Shown here: positions 23,934 to 37,601 of the stretch, in pieces
Layout: each line of letters starts with the position of its first letter
Position numbering within the stretch: position 1 is the stretch's first letter
Origin: Cryptomeria japonica
Taxonomy: Eukaryota > Streptophyta > Pinopsida > Cupressales > Cupressaceae
DNA: 64,000 nucleotides
NCBI RefSeq assembly: GCF_030272615.1
Contig: NC_081405.1
Location: forward strand, 156,250,454-156,314,453
Direction: 5' to 3'
Notes under the pieces: model-generated
Database searches by the model: none
Seen by the model: the letters and a program-made list of their open reading frames with translations, nothing else
Told to the model about the DNA's origin: nothing
Position numbers and translations under genes: made by a program

Positions 23934-25281
23934 TGTTGGAATGATGTGTTGTCATTGATGTCAACATATTCTTTTGTGTATTCCAGTTTTGCAGTTTAGT
24001 TGGATGAGCTGGTTTAGTCTATGCATTGTAGACGAGCTGATGCAAATTAAAGGGTTTCTGGTATATTGTTTGTAGATGGTTCATTCCTAGTTGCAGAGGT
24101 CTGCGTGATGTTTTGATTGAGTTATGCGGTTTGGTATTGAGGATGTTATTCAGTTGTTTGTATTATGTAGTGTTCTGATATATGCTTCGTATTGCTTTGA
24201 ATTGTAATAACTTTAGTTGTAGATGCATGGGATGCATTCTGGATGTTGATGTGTGTCCCCAGTTTGATTGGTTCATGATTTGGAAATCCACAAGAAAATA
24301 TTTCAGGTTGATTGCCAGTTATGTTGGTGTTCTTGAGCACCGGTAGTGAGATGGAGATGATTCTAGTAATTTGAGTTGTTGCAATTGTTGTGGTGTAATT
24401 CATGTTTCTTGTGAATATCTCTAGATCATGTTCTATGTGTATTGGTGATTCGCATTGGTTATTGTGCGCATTATTGAAGATTTTCCTTGTCCGGTGATGT
24501 TCTTTATGTTATGCGACATTCTTGGTGTGGTAGCGTGTTGTGGATGATCGAGGCATAATTCTTGGAGGTGTTTCATATTTGTAGTGCTTTTTTAGGTCCA
24601 TAGTATGTCTTGTCTGACATTTTTTGGTCCACATGCATTGTTATGGCATGTGTGATTATATTTTTGTAATACATAGCGTGTGTTGAGTCGACCTATGTTT
24701 CATGGGTTGATTACTTGTATAAATGAATATAATAATCACTGAGAGAGATAATGCTATGTGTGAATATTATATCAATCATTCAGTAGTAGGGAAGTGTGAA
24801 GTTATGCGAAGAAGTGTGTTGCAGAGAAGTTTTGACAGTAAGCTTAACCAGAAGTTACCTAGGAATATGGAGATGCTATTTTCATAGTTCATGTAATTCA
24901 GATTATTGTCTGAATGTTTCTGTAAGTCAATGAGACTTTAGGTAAGGCAGTGAGCCTTCCCTAAGCGTTGTAACCCTTCTGGGTTTCTTGTTTGAGCGGT
25001 GAGCTCTAGGCAGTATGCCTGAATGCATGTGCATTCTCCATTGTAATATTTACATTTACATCTAACAAGGTATTATCTCATTTTGGGTAGGTTTCCACTG
25101 TGTTTTTTCCCTTAACTGGGTTTTCCACGTCAAAAATATTCATGTTATGTGTGTTATAGATGTGGCGTTGTTTCATGCTTTAAACTATTAATTATCAAAT
25201 TTGACTTGTGGTTTAAGTTGTAGTGAGTTTTTGTGCAAACTGATTCACCACCCCTCTTAGTTTGATGTATTTTTGCCAACA
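23934..25281 (+). repeat. 5' LTR of Copia C
   Basis: It starts TGTTGGAATGATG and ends TTTTTGCCAACA directly before the primer site. It holds the usual plant LTR wording CTTAACTGGGTTTTCCACG near 25,110-25,130. Confidence 0.92.
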
Positions 25282-26037
25282 ATTGGTATCAGATCTAGAT
25301 CCTTCAAAAGAAGCTTGATCTCTTGAGGAGATCCAAGATGAAAACCTTTACTTTCAAGAAGGATAGTCCAAGATTTTATGGAACTAACTACACTCTCTGG
25401 AAAAGCCGAATGCAATATCATTTGAGATGCATTGGAGAAGAGTACTGGAAGATTACTAAGAATGCATATAATGTTCTTCAGAGTGATCCTAATACATTGG
25501 ATGAGATAAAGGAAGAATACAATATTAGAGCTAAGCAAGCATTGTTGAGCACCTTGTGAGATTCTAAGATGACTAATATGATGGACTTAGAGAATACTCA
25601 TGAAATTGGAGACCTTTCATGAAGGTGATAGTCATGTGAAGATTGCTAAGTTGGAGAGATTGAAGGGTAAATCTGAGAACTTGAAGATGAGTGAAGATGA
25701 CAACATTACTTATTTTATGTATAAAGTGAATGAGCTTGTGTGTGGAATTAGATGTGTTGGTAGAGTATTAGAAGAATCTAAGATTGTTGCTAAAGTGTTG
25801 AGATCCTTGCATCTTGCTTACAAACATAAAGTTGTTCCTATTGATGAGATCCAAACTGTGAAAAATGTGACAAGAGACATGTTGATTGGTAAACTTGCTG
25901 CTTTTGAGCTGAGTGAGTTTGGACACCCTCTTCCTAAGATGAAATCTTTATTCAAAGCTACTATTTATGAGAAGCAGAGATATGATCTAGGAGAAAGTTC
26001 TACAAGAGTATCCAAATATGAGAAAAAGATGAAAGAG

Positions 26038-26175
26038 ATGGAAGATGAAGAAAGAGAGCTTGAGGAGCTTGAAGAAATTATTGCCATAATATTTCCTAAA
26101 GGTGTGATGGAAGATGAAGAAAGAGAGCTTGAGGATCTTGAAGCACTTATTTCCATAATATTGCCTAAAGGTGTC
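26038..26175 (+). repeat. 69-bp in-frame duplication in gag of Copia C
   Basis: The segment starting ATGGAAGATGAAGAAAGAG at 26,038 is repeated at 26,107. The two copies encode MEDEERELEELEEIIAI and MEDEERELEDLEALISI, acidic heptad-like stretches just before the zinc knuckle. The length is divisible by three, so the frame is kept across the duplication. Confidence 0.88.
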
Positions 26176-29100
26176 GGTAAGTGTGAAGGAAAGTTACCTC
26201 TTAAGTGTTTTTCATGTAATAAGATAGGACATTTTTCATCAAGGCCATGTCCAAAAAGAAATAGAAATCCTAAGAAGCCATTTGAGCCTAAATATCATAA
26301 CAAGTGTTATTATGCTACCAATGAAGCTGTGAAAGATGATGAGTCAGATAAGGGAAATTCAGGAGATGAATTTGTGTTCATTTCTATCAAGGAAGATGAT
26401 CCTGTAACTATAGATTCCACAAGTTGCATTAATGAGAAGAAATCTTTGGCTTCTAAAGTTAAGGAGAAAGATGAATGGGTAATTGACTGTGGTTGCTCTC
26501 ATCATATGATAGGTGATGAGTAAATTTGTAAATTTTGAAAAGTATGATGGTAGTATAGTAACATTTGGTGATAAAAATGCTTGTGTAATTTGTGGTAGAG
26601 GTTTTATTTCTCTTGATGGTAAGAACAATACTGATGATGTGTTGTATGTTGAAGGTTTAAAGAGCAATCTTTTGAGTGTTGGTCAGATGGTTGATAAGGG
26701 ATATAACTTGCAATTCAAGAATGACAAATGTGAGATCTTGAGTAGCTTCAAAACCGAGATTGTATCAGGGACAAAGACTAAAGGTAATATCTTTCACTTG
26801 AATGATGGTGGTAAAAGTTGTTTGATTGCTCAGATTGATGGAAGTTGGTTATGGCATAGAAGGATGTGTCATGTAAATTTTGATTGCATGGTTAAGATAA
26901 GTTCTACTCAAGCAGTGAGAAATCTACCAAAGCTAATAAAGCCTTCTAATCTGGTATGTAAGGAATGTCAATTAGGGAAGTAGACAAGAGTTACTTATAA
27001 GACCAAACAGTATAATTCTAATGGATTGTTGGATCTTGTACATACTGATCTATGTGGTCCTTCTAGAGTGAGAAGCTTGTAGGGTGATAGGTATTTCATG
27101 TTGTTGATTGATGATTATTCAAGAATGATGTTGGTTACCTTATTAAGGGAGAAGTTTGAAGCATTGGAAAAGTTCAAGGATTTCAAAGCTAGAGTTGAAA
27201 CTAAGACTTGATTGAAGTTGAAGTGACTAAGATCTGACAAAGGTGGAGAATTTACTTCTGATGAGTTTAATGCATATTGTAAAGAGAATGAATTTAAGAG
27301 ACATTTATCTGCTCCTAGGACTACTACAACAAAATGGTGTAGTGGAAAGAAAGAACATAACAGTTCAAGAAGCTGCTAGAACCATGACAATTGAAGGAAA
27401 TGTTCCGCATGTATTTTGGAGAGAAGCTGTGAGTACTATAGTATACACTCTTAATCGGGTAAATGTCAAAAGTGATACTCGTAAGACTCCTTATGAGCTA
27501 TGCTTTGGTCATTCCCCTACTATTAGACACTTTAGAATTTTTGGCAGTACATGGTATATCAAAAGAGATGAATATCTTGGAAATTTTGATGCTAGATATG
27601 ATGAAGGAATCTTTCTTGGTTATTCTACTAAGAGTAAGGCCTATCGGTATTATAATAAAAGATTGAGAAAGATAGTTGAAAGTGTTAATGTGAAGATTGA
27701 TGAAGGTAATGTTAGATAGATTAGATCTTGCGGATATGATTGTGATGATCAAGATGCTAGTTCAGATAAAGGAAAGAAAGTGCAAACCCAAAATCAAGTT
27801 TAGATTGCCTGAATGTAGATGCTAATGCAGAAGAAAGAGTTCAAGAGCCTGAAATTCAAGAAAATATTAAAACTCCCAGGTATGCGAGGTTGAATCATTC
27901 ATAAAATCAGATTATTGGTGATAAGAATAAAGGTGTGATGACTATGAGAAGACTTACTAAATAAATTTGTTTGATTTTTAAGATTGAACCTAAAAATGTT
28001 AATGAAGCATGTAAAGATGAAAATTGGATTAAAGTTGTGGATGAAGAATTGAATCAGATTGAGAAAAATGATACATGGATTATTGTTCCTAGACCTAAGG
28101 ATAAAAATGTAATTGGAACCAAATGGGTATTCTAGAATAAGTTGAATGAACAGGGTAATGTTGTTCAAAATAAAGCTAGACTTGTTTGTAAAGGTTATTC
28201 ACAGGTGGAAGGAATTGATTATGAGGAGAATTTTTCTCCTGTAGCTACAATTGAGGCTGTTAGATTATTTCTTTCCTATGTTACTCACAACGATTTCAAG
28301 GTTTATCAGATGGATGTCAAATCAGCCTTTGTTAATGGTGAGTTGGAAGAAGAAATCTACATTGAGCAACCGGATGGATCCAACTGATGGATGAAAAGGA
28401 CATGGTTTGTTGGTTGAAGAAAGTATTGTATGGATTGAAGCAAGCCCCTAGAGCCTGGTATGCCAGATTGGATAAGTATTTGATGAAGCTTGGATTCAAT
28501 AAAGGTACCGTTGACAATAATTTTTTTTTCAAGATTGATCAGAATAACATTCTGATTGTTGAAGTTTTTGTTGATGACATTATCTTTGGAGGAAATTATT
28601 GCCTATGTAAGAAATTTGTTGAAGAGATGCAAAATGAATTTGAGGTGTCTATGATTGGTGAAACAAAATTATTTTTGGGATTGCAAATTACTCAATTGGA
28701 TAAAGGTTTTTTCGTATCTCAATCCAAGTATGTGAAGGAATTATTGAAGAAATTTGGTTTTGAGGACTCTAAATTAGTTGGTACACCTATGGTGACCGGA
28801 TGTAAGTTGACAAAAGATAATGACTCTTCAAAAGCTAATCAGATCAGATATAGATCTATGATTGGTGGTTTGTTGTATTTGACTCAGACAAGACCTAATA
28901 TAATGAATGTTGTGTGTCATGTTGCTATATTTCGAGCTGATCCTAAGGAATCTCATGTTATTGCTATAAAAAGGATATCTAGGTATTTGAAAGTGACAGT
29001 TGATTTTGGTTTGTGGTATCCTAAGAATGATGACTTTACCTTGAGTGCTTTTACATATGATGATTATGCAGGTGATGTTGATGATTGGAAGATCACTACT

Positions 29101-29876
29101 AGTGGTGCATTCTTTTTGGGTAAGAAGTTGGTCTCTTGGGCATGTAAGAAGCTGAATTTATTTCCTTATCTACTACAGAGGCTAAATATATTGCTGCTGC
29201 TAGCAATTGTATTTAGGTAATTTGGATGAAGTAGATGTTGAAGGATATAGGAGTTATTTATGATGAGCCTATTGCCATATACTGTGATAATATAAGTGCT
29301 ATCAATATTTCAAAGACTTCGGTGTTGCATTCCAGAACAAAGCATATATCAATCAAGTTTGATTTCTTTAGAGAAAAGGTGAATGAGAAAGAAGACAGAT
29401 TGGAGTATGTATCTACAAGGGAACAAATTGCAGACATCTTTACGAAGCCTTTACCTAGAGATGATTTTGAGTATCTCATAGAGAAGTGAGGGGTGATTGC
29501 CCCTCCTGATGAGAACTAAGATGCATGGATTTACATCAATCTAGTGAACTTCAGAAATATATTTTGTGATCTGGATTGATGAGTAAGGCTGCTACTTAGG
29601 GGGAGTAGTCAGTCTTGGTGTTCAGTGGTTCAAATGTACATATTTATGGGGAGAGAATCGTGATTTGTAAGCCTTTTTCATTAATGTCAAAGGAGGAGAG
29701 AAGCATGTGAAAATTATGTGGGAGAGTAAAGCATTTTGAGATTTGGTATTTGAGTTGTCTGTCTAAGGGGGAGCTGATCCTTGTGATTTTGAGGGAGATT
29801 GTTGTGAGATTATTTCTTTATTTGCATTGATTGTTTTTCACATTCATATGTTGCCATCAATTCCAAAGGGGGAGAT

Positions 29877-31251
29877 TGTTGGATATTGTTGAGAAGTTTG
29901 CTAGAATAATGTGTTTCCATTGATGTCAACATATTCTTCTGTGTATTCCAGTGTTGCAGTTTGGTTGGATGAGTTGGTTTAGCCTGTGTATTGCAGATGA
30001 GCTAATATGGATTAAAGGGTTTCTAATATATTATCTATAGATGGTTATTCCCATTTTCAGAGGTCTGCATGATGTTTTGATCGATTTATGAAGTCTGGTA
30101 TTGAGTATGTTATTCAGTTATTTGTGTTATTCGGTGTTCTAATTTATGCTTCGTATTGCTCCAAATTATAATATCTTTAGTTGCAGATGTATGGGATGTA
30201 TTGTATATGCTGATGTGTGTCCTCAGTTTGATTGATTCATGATTTGGAAATCCACAAGAAAATCTTTCAGGTTGATAATCAGTCATGTTGGTGTTTTTGA
30301 GCTCTAGTAGTGAGATGATGATGATTCTAGTAACCAAGTTTTTGCGGTTGTTGTGGTATAATTCACATTGCTTGTGAATATCTCTAGATTGTGTTCTATG
30401 TGTATTGGTAGTCCGCATTAATTATTGTGCGCATTATTGAAGATTTTCCTTGTCTGGTGTTATTCTTCATGTTATGCGACATTCTTAGTGTGCTAGTGTG
30501 TTGCAGATGATCAAGGTGTATTTATTGGTGGTGTTTCATATTTGTGGTGCTTGTTTAGGTCTAGACTATGTCTTAGCCGATGTTATTTTGGTCTGCATGC
30601 ATTGTTATAGCATGTGTGATTATATTTTTGTAATATATAGTGTGTGTTGTGCCAACCTATGTTTCATGGGTTGATGACTTCTATAAATGAATGTAATAAT
30701 CATTGAGAGAGATTATGTTATATGCAAATATTGTATCAATCATTCAATAAAATGAAATTTGTGTGAATTTATGCGAAGAAGTGTGTTGCAGACAAGATTT
30801 GACAGTGAGCTTAACTGGAACTATACCCAAGCATATGGAGATGCACTATTTTCATAGTTCATGTAATCCAAATTATTTTCCAAATGTTTTTGTAAGTCAA
30901 TGAGACTTCCTATAAGGTAGTGAGTCTTCCTTAAGGGTTGTAGCCCTTCTAGGTTTCTTGTTTTAGTAGTGAGATCTAGGTAGTGTGCTTGAATGCATGT
31001 GCATTAGTCATTATAATGTTTACATATTCTCGTAACAGGGTATTATCTCATTGTGGGTAGGTTCCCACCATGGTTTTTCCCTTAACCGGGTTTTCCACGT
31101 GAAAAATCTTTGTGTTATGTGTGTTATTGATGTGGTGTTGTTTCATCCTTTAAACTGTTAATTATCAAATCAGATTTATGGTTTAAGTTGTAGTGATTTT
31201 TTGTGCAAACTGATTCAACCCCCCTCTCAATTTGTTGTATTATTGCCAATG
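29877..31251 (+). repeat. 3' LTR of Copia C
   Basis: It follows the polypurine tract, starts TGTTGGATATTG and ends CCAATG, where the 5' LTR has CCAACA. GTTGG follows at once. Confidence 0.9.
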
Positions 31252-31256
31252 GTTGG

Positions 31257-31959
31257 GTTGTGTAGCCTTCAAATAGTAAAACATGAATTTGCACAACAAC
31301 CTTGACATGTCAATTAGGAGAGAGAGTCACCTACAATCTTCCTCTAAAAACTACAAAGACCGGACATTATTTTTGTTCATTCCCCCATTTTTGTTTGAGA
31401 TTAAGTGATGTTGGCATGTGATGCTTTACCAAAATTCAACTCATGTTCAGTACCATGCACCATCGTGCAAGCAATACATGTTTAGTTCATTCTTTAGGAT
31501 CATTAGTTTAGTTCCAATTTGTTTCAGATTTTCTTAACAGTTGTAGTTGTGTGAATAAGCTCTTATTTTACTGTAGCAACTTGACAATTAGTTTTTAGTG
31601 TAATTAGCATGGTTTTTGTTGTCTAGTTTCCTTTCATCAAATAATGCATAACTATTGTTACCTTAATAAAACTACTATTAGTAGTAGTAATCTATTGTTT
31701 TTAATTTAGAATCTTCAGTCTGTGATAGAGGCTATTAAGTCTATTTATTCAATGTCTTTATTAGTTTTTTTAATAAGCTACAATAAAAACATGGTATTTC
31801 AAAACAGGGTAATTATGACTTTAGTGGATTGAACGTATGATTTTTGTCTATTTTTGCAAAATAGTGTTTGTGTCAATTGTAATCAACAGTGACCTATTTT
31901 GAATTAGAGTAGGTAATTTTATTGTTGGGTTAATGTTTTGTTGTTGTATTTTTGTCAAA
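31257..31959. other. Spacer without recognised gene
   Basis: AT-rich sequence between Copia C and the gag of Copia E. It may be the leader or LTR remnant of E, but no LTR pair or primer site could be set. Confidence 0.4.
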
Positions 31960-34900
31960 TTTTAACATGTTGAATTCTAACAACTTGCCCATTCCAAAAT
32001 TTCATGGAAATGAGTATTGATTATCGATGCATAAAAATGATGACTTTTTGATAGAAAATATATGCGGAAGATTGTTGAATTAGGTTACCAAAAGCTAACT
32101 AATTTGAATACTCTCTCAGCCAATGATAAAATAGCCAAGAAGGAAGACAAGAATAAAAATGCTCAAGCATTGTTCCACATTCAAATATACATTGATAAGA
32201 TATCATTTCCAATAATTTAATATGCAAAGACAGCTAAAGATGCCTAGAAAATATTAAAAGAAGGTTACTAAGGTAGTGGTGAAGTACAATTTGTCAAGCT
32301 ATAGATATTGAAGAGATAATTTGAGAATTTGAGGATGTAAGAAGCTAAAAATGTAAGTGACCATTGTGTCAGAGTCAAAGATGTGATCAATAAAATGGCT
32401 ACATTTGGGGAAACTATGAGTAATGAGGTTTTGATCAAAAAAGTATTGAGAATTTTGACACTAAGATGGAATCATCTTGCCATAATAATAGAAGAAATAA
32501 AATATTTGACTACCCTTTAGTTTGACCACTTGGTTTTATCTTTAATGTCTCATGAAGAAAGATTGAGAGATTCTTTTAAAAAAGTGTTGAGAAATATTTT
32601 TTCCTCCAAATTCTAAATCACAAATAATGAAGATGCCAACAAAAGCTCCAAAGGAAATCAAAGCCAAGGTAGAGGTCAAAATTAGAATCATTTAAGTGGA
32701 AATAGAGACAAAGGTGGATCAAGGGGAAGAGGTGGTTCCAAAGGAAGAGGTAGAGGTTGGTTTCATAAGAGAATTGTTCAATGTTATCACTATAGCTAGT
32801 ATGACCAATTTGAAAGAGATTACAGATGAAAATAAGCTAAAAGTGTTAATTATGCTCAAGAAGGTGCTGAGAATCCTCCAAATCATTTATTTTTATCTTA
32901 TGCCAAAGGTGAAACCAATAGTAAATATTTTTGGCATTTAAATTATGGATGCTCTAACCATATGTCAGGAAATGAGAAATTGTTTTAAAGAAAGGATGAA
33001 AGTTTCAAATCTAAGATCCAACTTGGTGATGATAAATCATTAGAGGTTGTTGCAAAATGAGAAATGAAAGTCCACACAAAATAAGGCGTGAATATTTTTT
33101 GATACATTTACAATAGTCCATAGTTGAAGCATAATTTGTTAAGTGTTGGGCAATTATGTGAGAAAAAATATAAAGTTATCTTTAAAAATAAGAAATATAT
33201 AATTTATGATAAAAATTAGTGCAATAGGGTGGTTACAGTTGTGCCTGTAGTGTCGTAAAATGTAACCAATATGTTTCACACCTCATGTTTGTGCTCCTAC
33301 TTTAGCGTGTCATATCTCCATTCCCTCTAGGCTCGTTTTTGCCCCATTTTACTCTGAACCTAATGTCACTTGTATACATGGCTAGGTGGACTCCATCCCA
33401 TGGTTGTGTCCCCCTTATCTATTGGCTTCTTAAATTCCTATTTCTAGAGGACAGGGGTGCTATGGTACCCTTGTCTAGACCAGGGTAGCACGATGCCCTA
33501 GTCCCCCTTAATCAGGACCCATTTTAAATATGGGTTGACACTCCCCCTCCCCGATAGATTTTGGTCTCCATGCCTTAATGTGACCATTGAAGGTCAGCTT
33601 AATCAATCATTTTACCTAGATATCCCTATATAAAGGCATCTTATCAATTTATTTGAAATATAAGACTATCAATTATCATACCCTATCATTCATGCATATA
33701 TTAAGCATTCATAATCAAGCATTTTAAGGTACTCAAGACAATATTTTATCCTTCAAGCATTGTGTTGCAAAGTTACATCAATCTTCATGTAGGCATGTGT
33801 GTTTGATTAGGTCTTTCATCTTCATGTGTTTGTCATGTTATTACATCCATCATTTTTTACCATATCTAAAGAGTATTGCATCATCAATCTTCTTATCAAC
33901 CATTGCATATTTGAGGTATATCTCCTACCATTTACTTCAATATTTATATTATTCAATTCAAGGTTAATTCTTAATATGAGGTTTTACCTAAGGCAAACCC
34001 CTATCCACAACCTTCTTCCTCTCTTTCTATGTGTAGGGATTTGACCTAGGAGTTGTAATTAGGGATTTCAATAGAGTTGATGATAATAGACAAGTTCAGA
34101 TTTTGATGAAGAAAAAAGAAGAGGACCAGGATGACCTACCTGCCCAACCCTGAAAATTCTACCTAAGATTCTAACAATAAATCCAATGCATTTCTTTGAT
34201 CTAGAACAAATCCTACTTGTTTATCTCACAGTTAAAGGACTAGGGTGACCCACCTACCCAATCATGGAGAATTATCCCAAACTTTCAGGATTAGGTTTTG
34301 ATTCTCTTCTCCTACTTAGATCCCTATTTGTGGCTATGTATGATACATGTAGAAGTTTGTTTTCACTGTTTCATCTTAATTATACATTTCTTCATCGTAA
34401 ACCATACAATTCAAATATAATTTCAACTAAAAGTGGGTGGCAAACAAAACAAGTGAATCTAATCAGAATTTCAGCCCTTTTCCTAATTGAATTGTGGCTA
34501 GATCTATTGAATTCACCTTTCTTTTTAATGTGTTGGTCCCTTAGTAATTTTAGTGATTTTATTATCTTAATTAGTAATACCCTAATTTTACCCCAACACA
34601 ATGCCTAGGACAAAAAATATGATGTTCCCATAGCAATTTGGTGAACATAATAGGAGCGTTACCAATATGGCATATGATGATACAAGTTGGTTGTGGCATC
34701 TCATGTATGGACATTTAAAATTTCATAGTTTGAAGCTTCTGACCTCATAAGCATTAATTTCTGGTTTTTCGAAGGTTGAAGAACACAATAATTCTTGTGA
34801 AGGATGTGCTAAAGGCAAGCATGCAAGGAAAGAATTTTCAAAGGGAAATTCATGGAGGGCCCATCGCCCACTTCAGCTTGTTCATTCAAACATTTGTGGT

Positions 34901-36210
34901 CCTATAAAAACAAAGAGTTTGTTTACCATATTTAATTACTTTTATTGACGATTACTCACAAAAAAACTGGGTGTATTATTTTAAGGAAAAGGATGAAGCT
35001 CTTGATACATTCAAGAGGTTTTAAACCCTTGTGAAATATGAGAAAGGATGCAAAATAAAATTCTTAAGGACTGATTGTAAAAGAAAATTCTATTTAAGAG
35101 CATTTCAAAGATATTATGATATGAATGGCATTAGGACTCAGCTACTCACCACTACATACATGTCTGAATAGAATGAAGTAGCTAAAAGGAAAAATCATAT
35201 AGTGGTGGGAATGACAAGGATCATGTTAGTTAATAAGGGGTTAAGAAACTCTTATTGAGGAGATGTAGTTGCTAAAACAACATGCATCCTCAATAAAAGT
35301 TCCACCAGTGCACTCGAAAAGATGAATTCTTATGAATCCTAGTATGAGAAAAATCCTAATGTTAATCATTTCAAACTTTTTTGTTATTTGGCCTATGTTC
35401 TTGTACCTGATCAAAATAGACAAAAGTTAGATGCAAAAAAGTGATTCATGCATTTTTGTTGCATATGGTGAGGAAATTAAGGCTTATAGGTGGTATAATC
35501 CTCTCAATAATATGTTTATTTTTCCAAGAGATGTAATTTTCAATGAAGAGGAAGTTTATGGTCATAAAAAAGGCCATGTTGAAAAGCCAAAATCTATTTT
35601 GAATTAAGTTATTTATGATGATATTGATCATGAGCATCTCACTTATGTTTATATTTCAAGTGCTACAAATCCACCAAGAAACCCCTCATCTAGTTCTTCA
35701 ATTCTAAGTGCAAGTCCAAATTCAACTCCAAGTTATACAAGGAAGGTAAGAAGATTGAGTATATTTATAAAAGAAGTGAAAATCAACTACATGATGAAAA
35801 TCCAAGAGGTGCGACAGTTAATTTTTCTTTATTTACTAATGCTAATTTTGAACCATCATGTTTTGAAGAGGAATGTAATGACAAGGTTTGGATGTAAGAA
35901 ATTATAGGAGAGATAGATTCTGTTCACAAGAATGACACTTGGGAGCTTACAGAGCTTCCAAATGATAAGTAGAAGATTGGAACCAAATGGGTCTACAAGA
36001 CTAAGTTTGATAGTGATGGAAGTGTTGAAAGGAATAAGACAAGATTAGTTGCTCAAGCCTTCACAAAGGATTACAAAATTGATTAAGGAGACATTTGCAC
36101 TAGTTTCAATGCAAGAGACTATCATATTGCTGATGTCATTAGCATCTCAAAAGAATTGGAGCATACATCATATTGATATCAAAAGTGCCTTCCTGAATGG
36201 GTAGTTCTCT
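31960..36210 (+). mobile_element. Degraded Copia retrotransposon E (split by a solo LTR)
   Basis: Plus strand. Gag-like sequence from about 31,975 runs to a zinc-knuckle area near 32,780. The protease-type block YGCSNHMSG lies near 32,945, and GAG-pre-integrase wording (LWHLMYGHL, CEGCAKGKHARKEF) at about 34,690-34,850. Integrase fragments follow to about 35,400, and the N-terminal part of reverse transcriptase (NDTWELTELPNDK, GTKWVYKTKF) at about 35,930-36,070. It stops near 36,210 without RNase H or LTR. This family differs from A-D, is more decayed, and has many breaks. Confidence 0.85.
33246..34600. repeat. Solo LTR inserted in Copia E
   Basis: A 1,355-bp block begins TGTAGTGTCGTAAAATG and ends CCCCAACACA. 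It is flanked by GTGCC (33,241-33,245) and ATGCC (34,601-34,605), a five-base target duplication with one change. It interrupts the protease/pre-integrase junction of element E. No internal retroelement coding is present, so it is what remains after LTR-LTR recombination. The TG...CA ends and size suit a Gypsy LTR; the family is inferred. Confidence 0.75.
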
Positions 36211-36609
36211 ATTGTGTTTATATTGGGTAGTCCCTTGGAGTACATAAGTCCCTTCATGTTAGTATTTCTTATTGTATTCTAGTATGCTATGCAATTTGGG
36301 AATGCGAGAAAGAAAAAAATGTTTATGTACGTAACTCACACAATTGTGTTGTATCACATTTTTGCATGGTTTGTCAAAATATTACGTGGGTGCTAAACAG
36401 AAGGGTTAGCATTGTACAGATGATGAAAAATTGGTCCTATAAAATTTAAAATCATATAGTCTATACTGTTTGAATAAATCATTGAATTCTATGCGATATG
36501 TTTTTTATAAAGATATGTTAATTTGGGAGGATTTAGGAAATTCTCTGACTAATTGAATTAACATTCACGTGATGAAAAATTTTAAGGGATTAAGAGTTCC
36601 AGAAATAAA
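36211..36609. other. Spacer without recognised gene
   Basis: AT-rich sequence between the end of Copia E and the LINE fragment. Nothing supportable seen. Confidence 0.4.
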
Positions 36610-36970
36610 ACTTTTTCAGATTTCTCTTCACGTTAACTCTTTTTTTATAATCTTGATTAAAAAAATTGCAAATTTATGAAGCTTTTCTTCCTCAAACAAC
36701 TTACTCAAATTGTCCACTTTCAGATTCTTTTCAAATTGTTTATGAATATCCTCATAGGTTGTGCACTCCATGATGAAATATCATTCAGTTTCAATTGTCC
36801 CTTTACCACAAAAGATGCAAGTTCTTTGTACCCACTCTTCTTTGGGAGTTACCAATCCACCCATTTCACAGCGAAGATGATGGGACCCGATCCTCAACTT
36901 TATTGTTAAGATTTTATCCTTTCCCTTCATTTCAACCCTTAGATATTCCTTTTCATCGTGCGTCCACATG
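36610..36970 (-). mobile_element. LINE (L1-type) 3' coding fragment
   Basis: On the minus strand from 36,969, the translation reads through LRIGSHHLRCEMGG, PKEEWVQRTCIFCGKGTIETE and then, after a stop codon near 36,781, through FIMECTTYEDI. This is the zf-RVT zinc-binding motif (spacing C-x2-C ... H/F-x3-C) that follows reverse transcriptase in plant L1 LINEs. The expected H of the HFxxEC part reads as Tyr. Only this C-terminal end is left; no reverse transcriptase core or poly(A) tail was found. Confidence 0.8.
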
Positions 36971-37601
36971 GGATTGAGTTATAGTTAAGCCACACTGTTT
37001 TAGATTTTTCATGCACAGATCAACTAGTAAACAACTACTTATTAGAAGGTTAACTTGGGAATTTGGATTTTGAACGAGGTGGACTAAGACATATCGTAAG
37101 GCGTAATCAAAATATTATGCATTACCATGTGAAGCCTAGTCTTATTTGGAAAAGTATTAGGAATGATGATTGGTCCAAATTAGTGGGACCTATATTGGTA
37201 GTTAGCTAGTGTCCTATTGAGTAAGAGTTATTTAGTTGGCCAAACAGGTTGAATTGGATGACAAGATAATATATTTAAACATGTGATTAAAGTGGCATAA
37301 AACAAATCTCTAAAAATATAGGTTAAGCATGTTTATCTCTTACATTTTTGCTTCACTCTAGATATACTATTTAGATTACCTAATTATTTATTAGTTATAT
37401 TTTGGTAAAGATTCATCCTTGGTTTGTAAAACTTAATACAATAACCTTAATGTTAGAGTGGGACTATTGACATGTGGGTGATAATTATCTCCATTATGTT
37501 CAACTTCACACTCTTTACCCATGTAAAATGGCACATCAAATAAATTTAGACATTATATAAGTGAATATTTGCCACATGGCTACAAGGTAAATTGGTTGCT
37601 A
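36971..37601. other. Spacer without recognised gene
   Basis: No coding or repeat feature could be supported between the LINE fragment and the inner edge of the right arm. Confidence 0.4.

Larger units (their letters stand above)
23934..31251 (+). mobile_element. Copia retrotransposon C with both LTRs and target duplication
   Basis: A 7,318-bp element with LTRs of 1,348 and 1,375 bp, flanked by perfect GTTGG copies at 23,929-23,933 and 31,252-31,256. Parts in order: primer site ATTGGTATCAGATC (25,282), gag from 25,338 (MKTFTFKKDSPRFYG) with knuckle CFSCNKIGHFSS near 26,210, protease motif WVIDCGCSHHM near 26,480, GAG-pre-integrase and integrase (about 26,800-27,720), reverse transcriptase (about 28,000-28,800; polymerase box FVDDIIFGG), and RNase H (about 29,000-29,490; TKHISIKFD, IADIFTKPLPRDD). 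The polypurine tract AAAGGGGGAGA is just before 29,877. The layout is complete but the coding is broken in several places. The LTRs differ at about one base in ten over 150 bases compared, so the insertion is old. Confidence 0.96.

Noticed and set aside
34264-34608. Plus-strand 114-codon frame as a membrane protein gene
   Set aside because: It lies inside the solo LTR, and its hydrophobic look comes from T-rich DNA.
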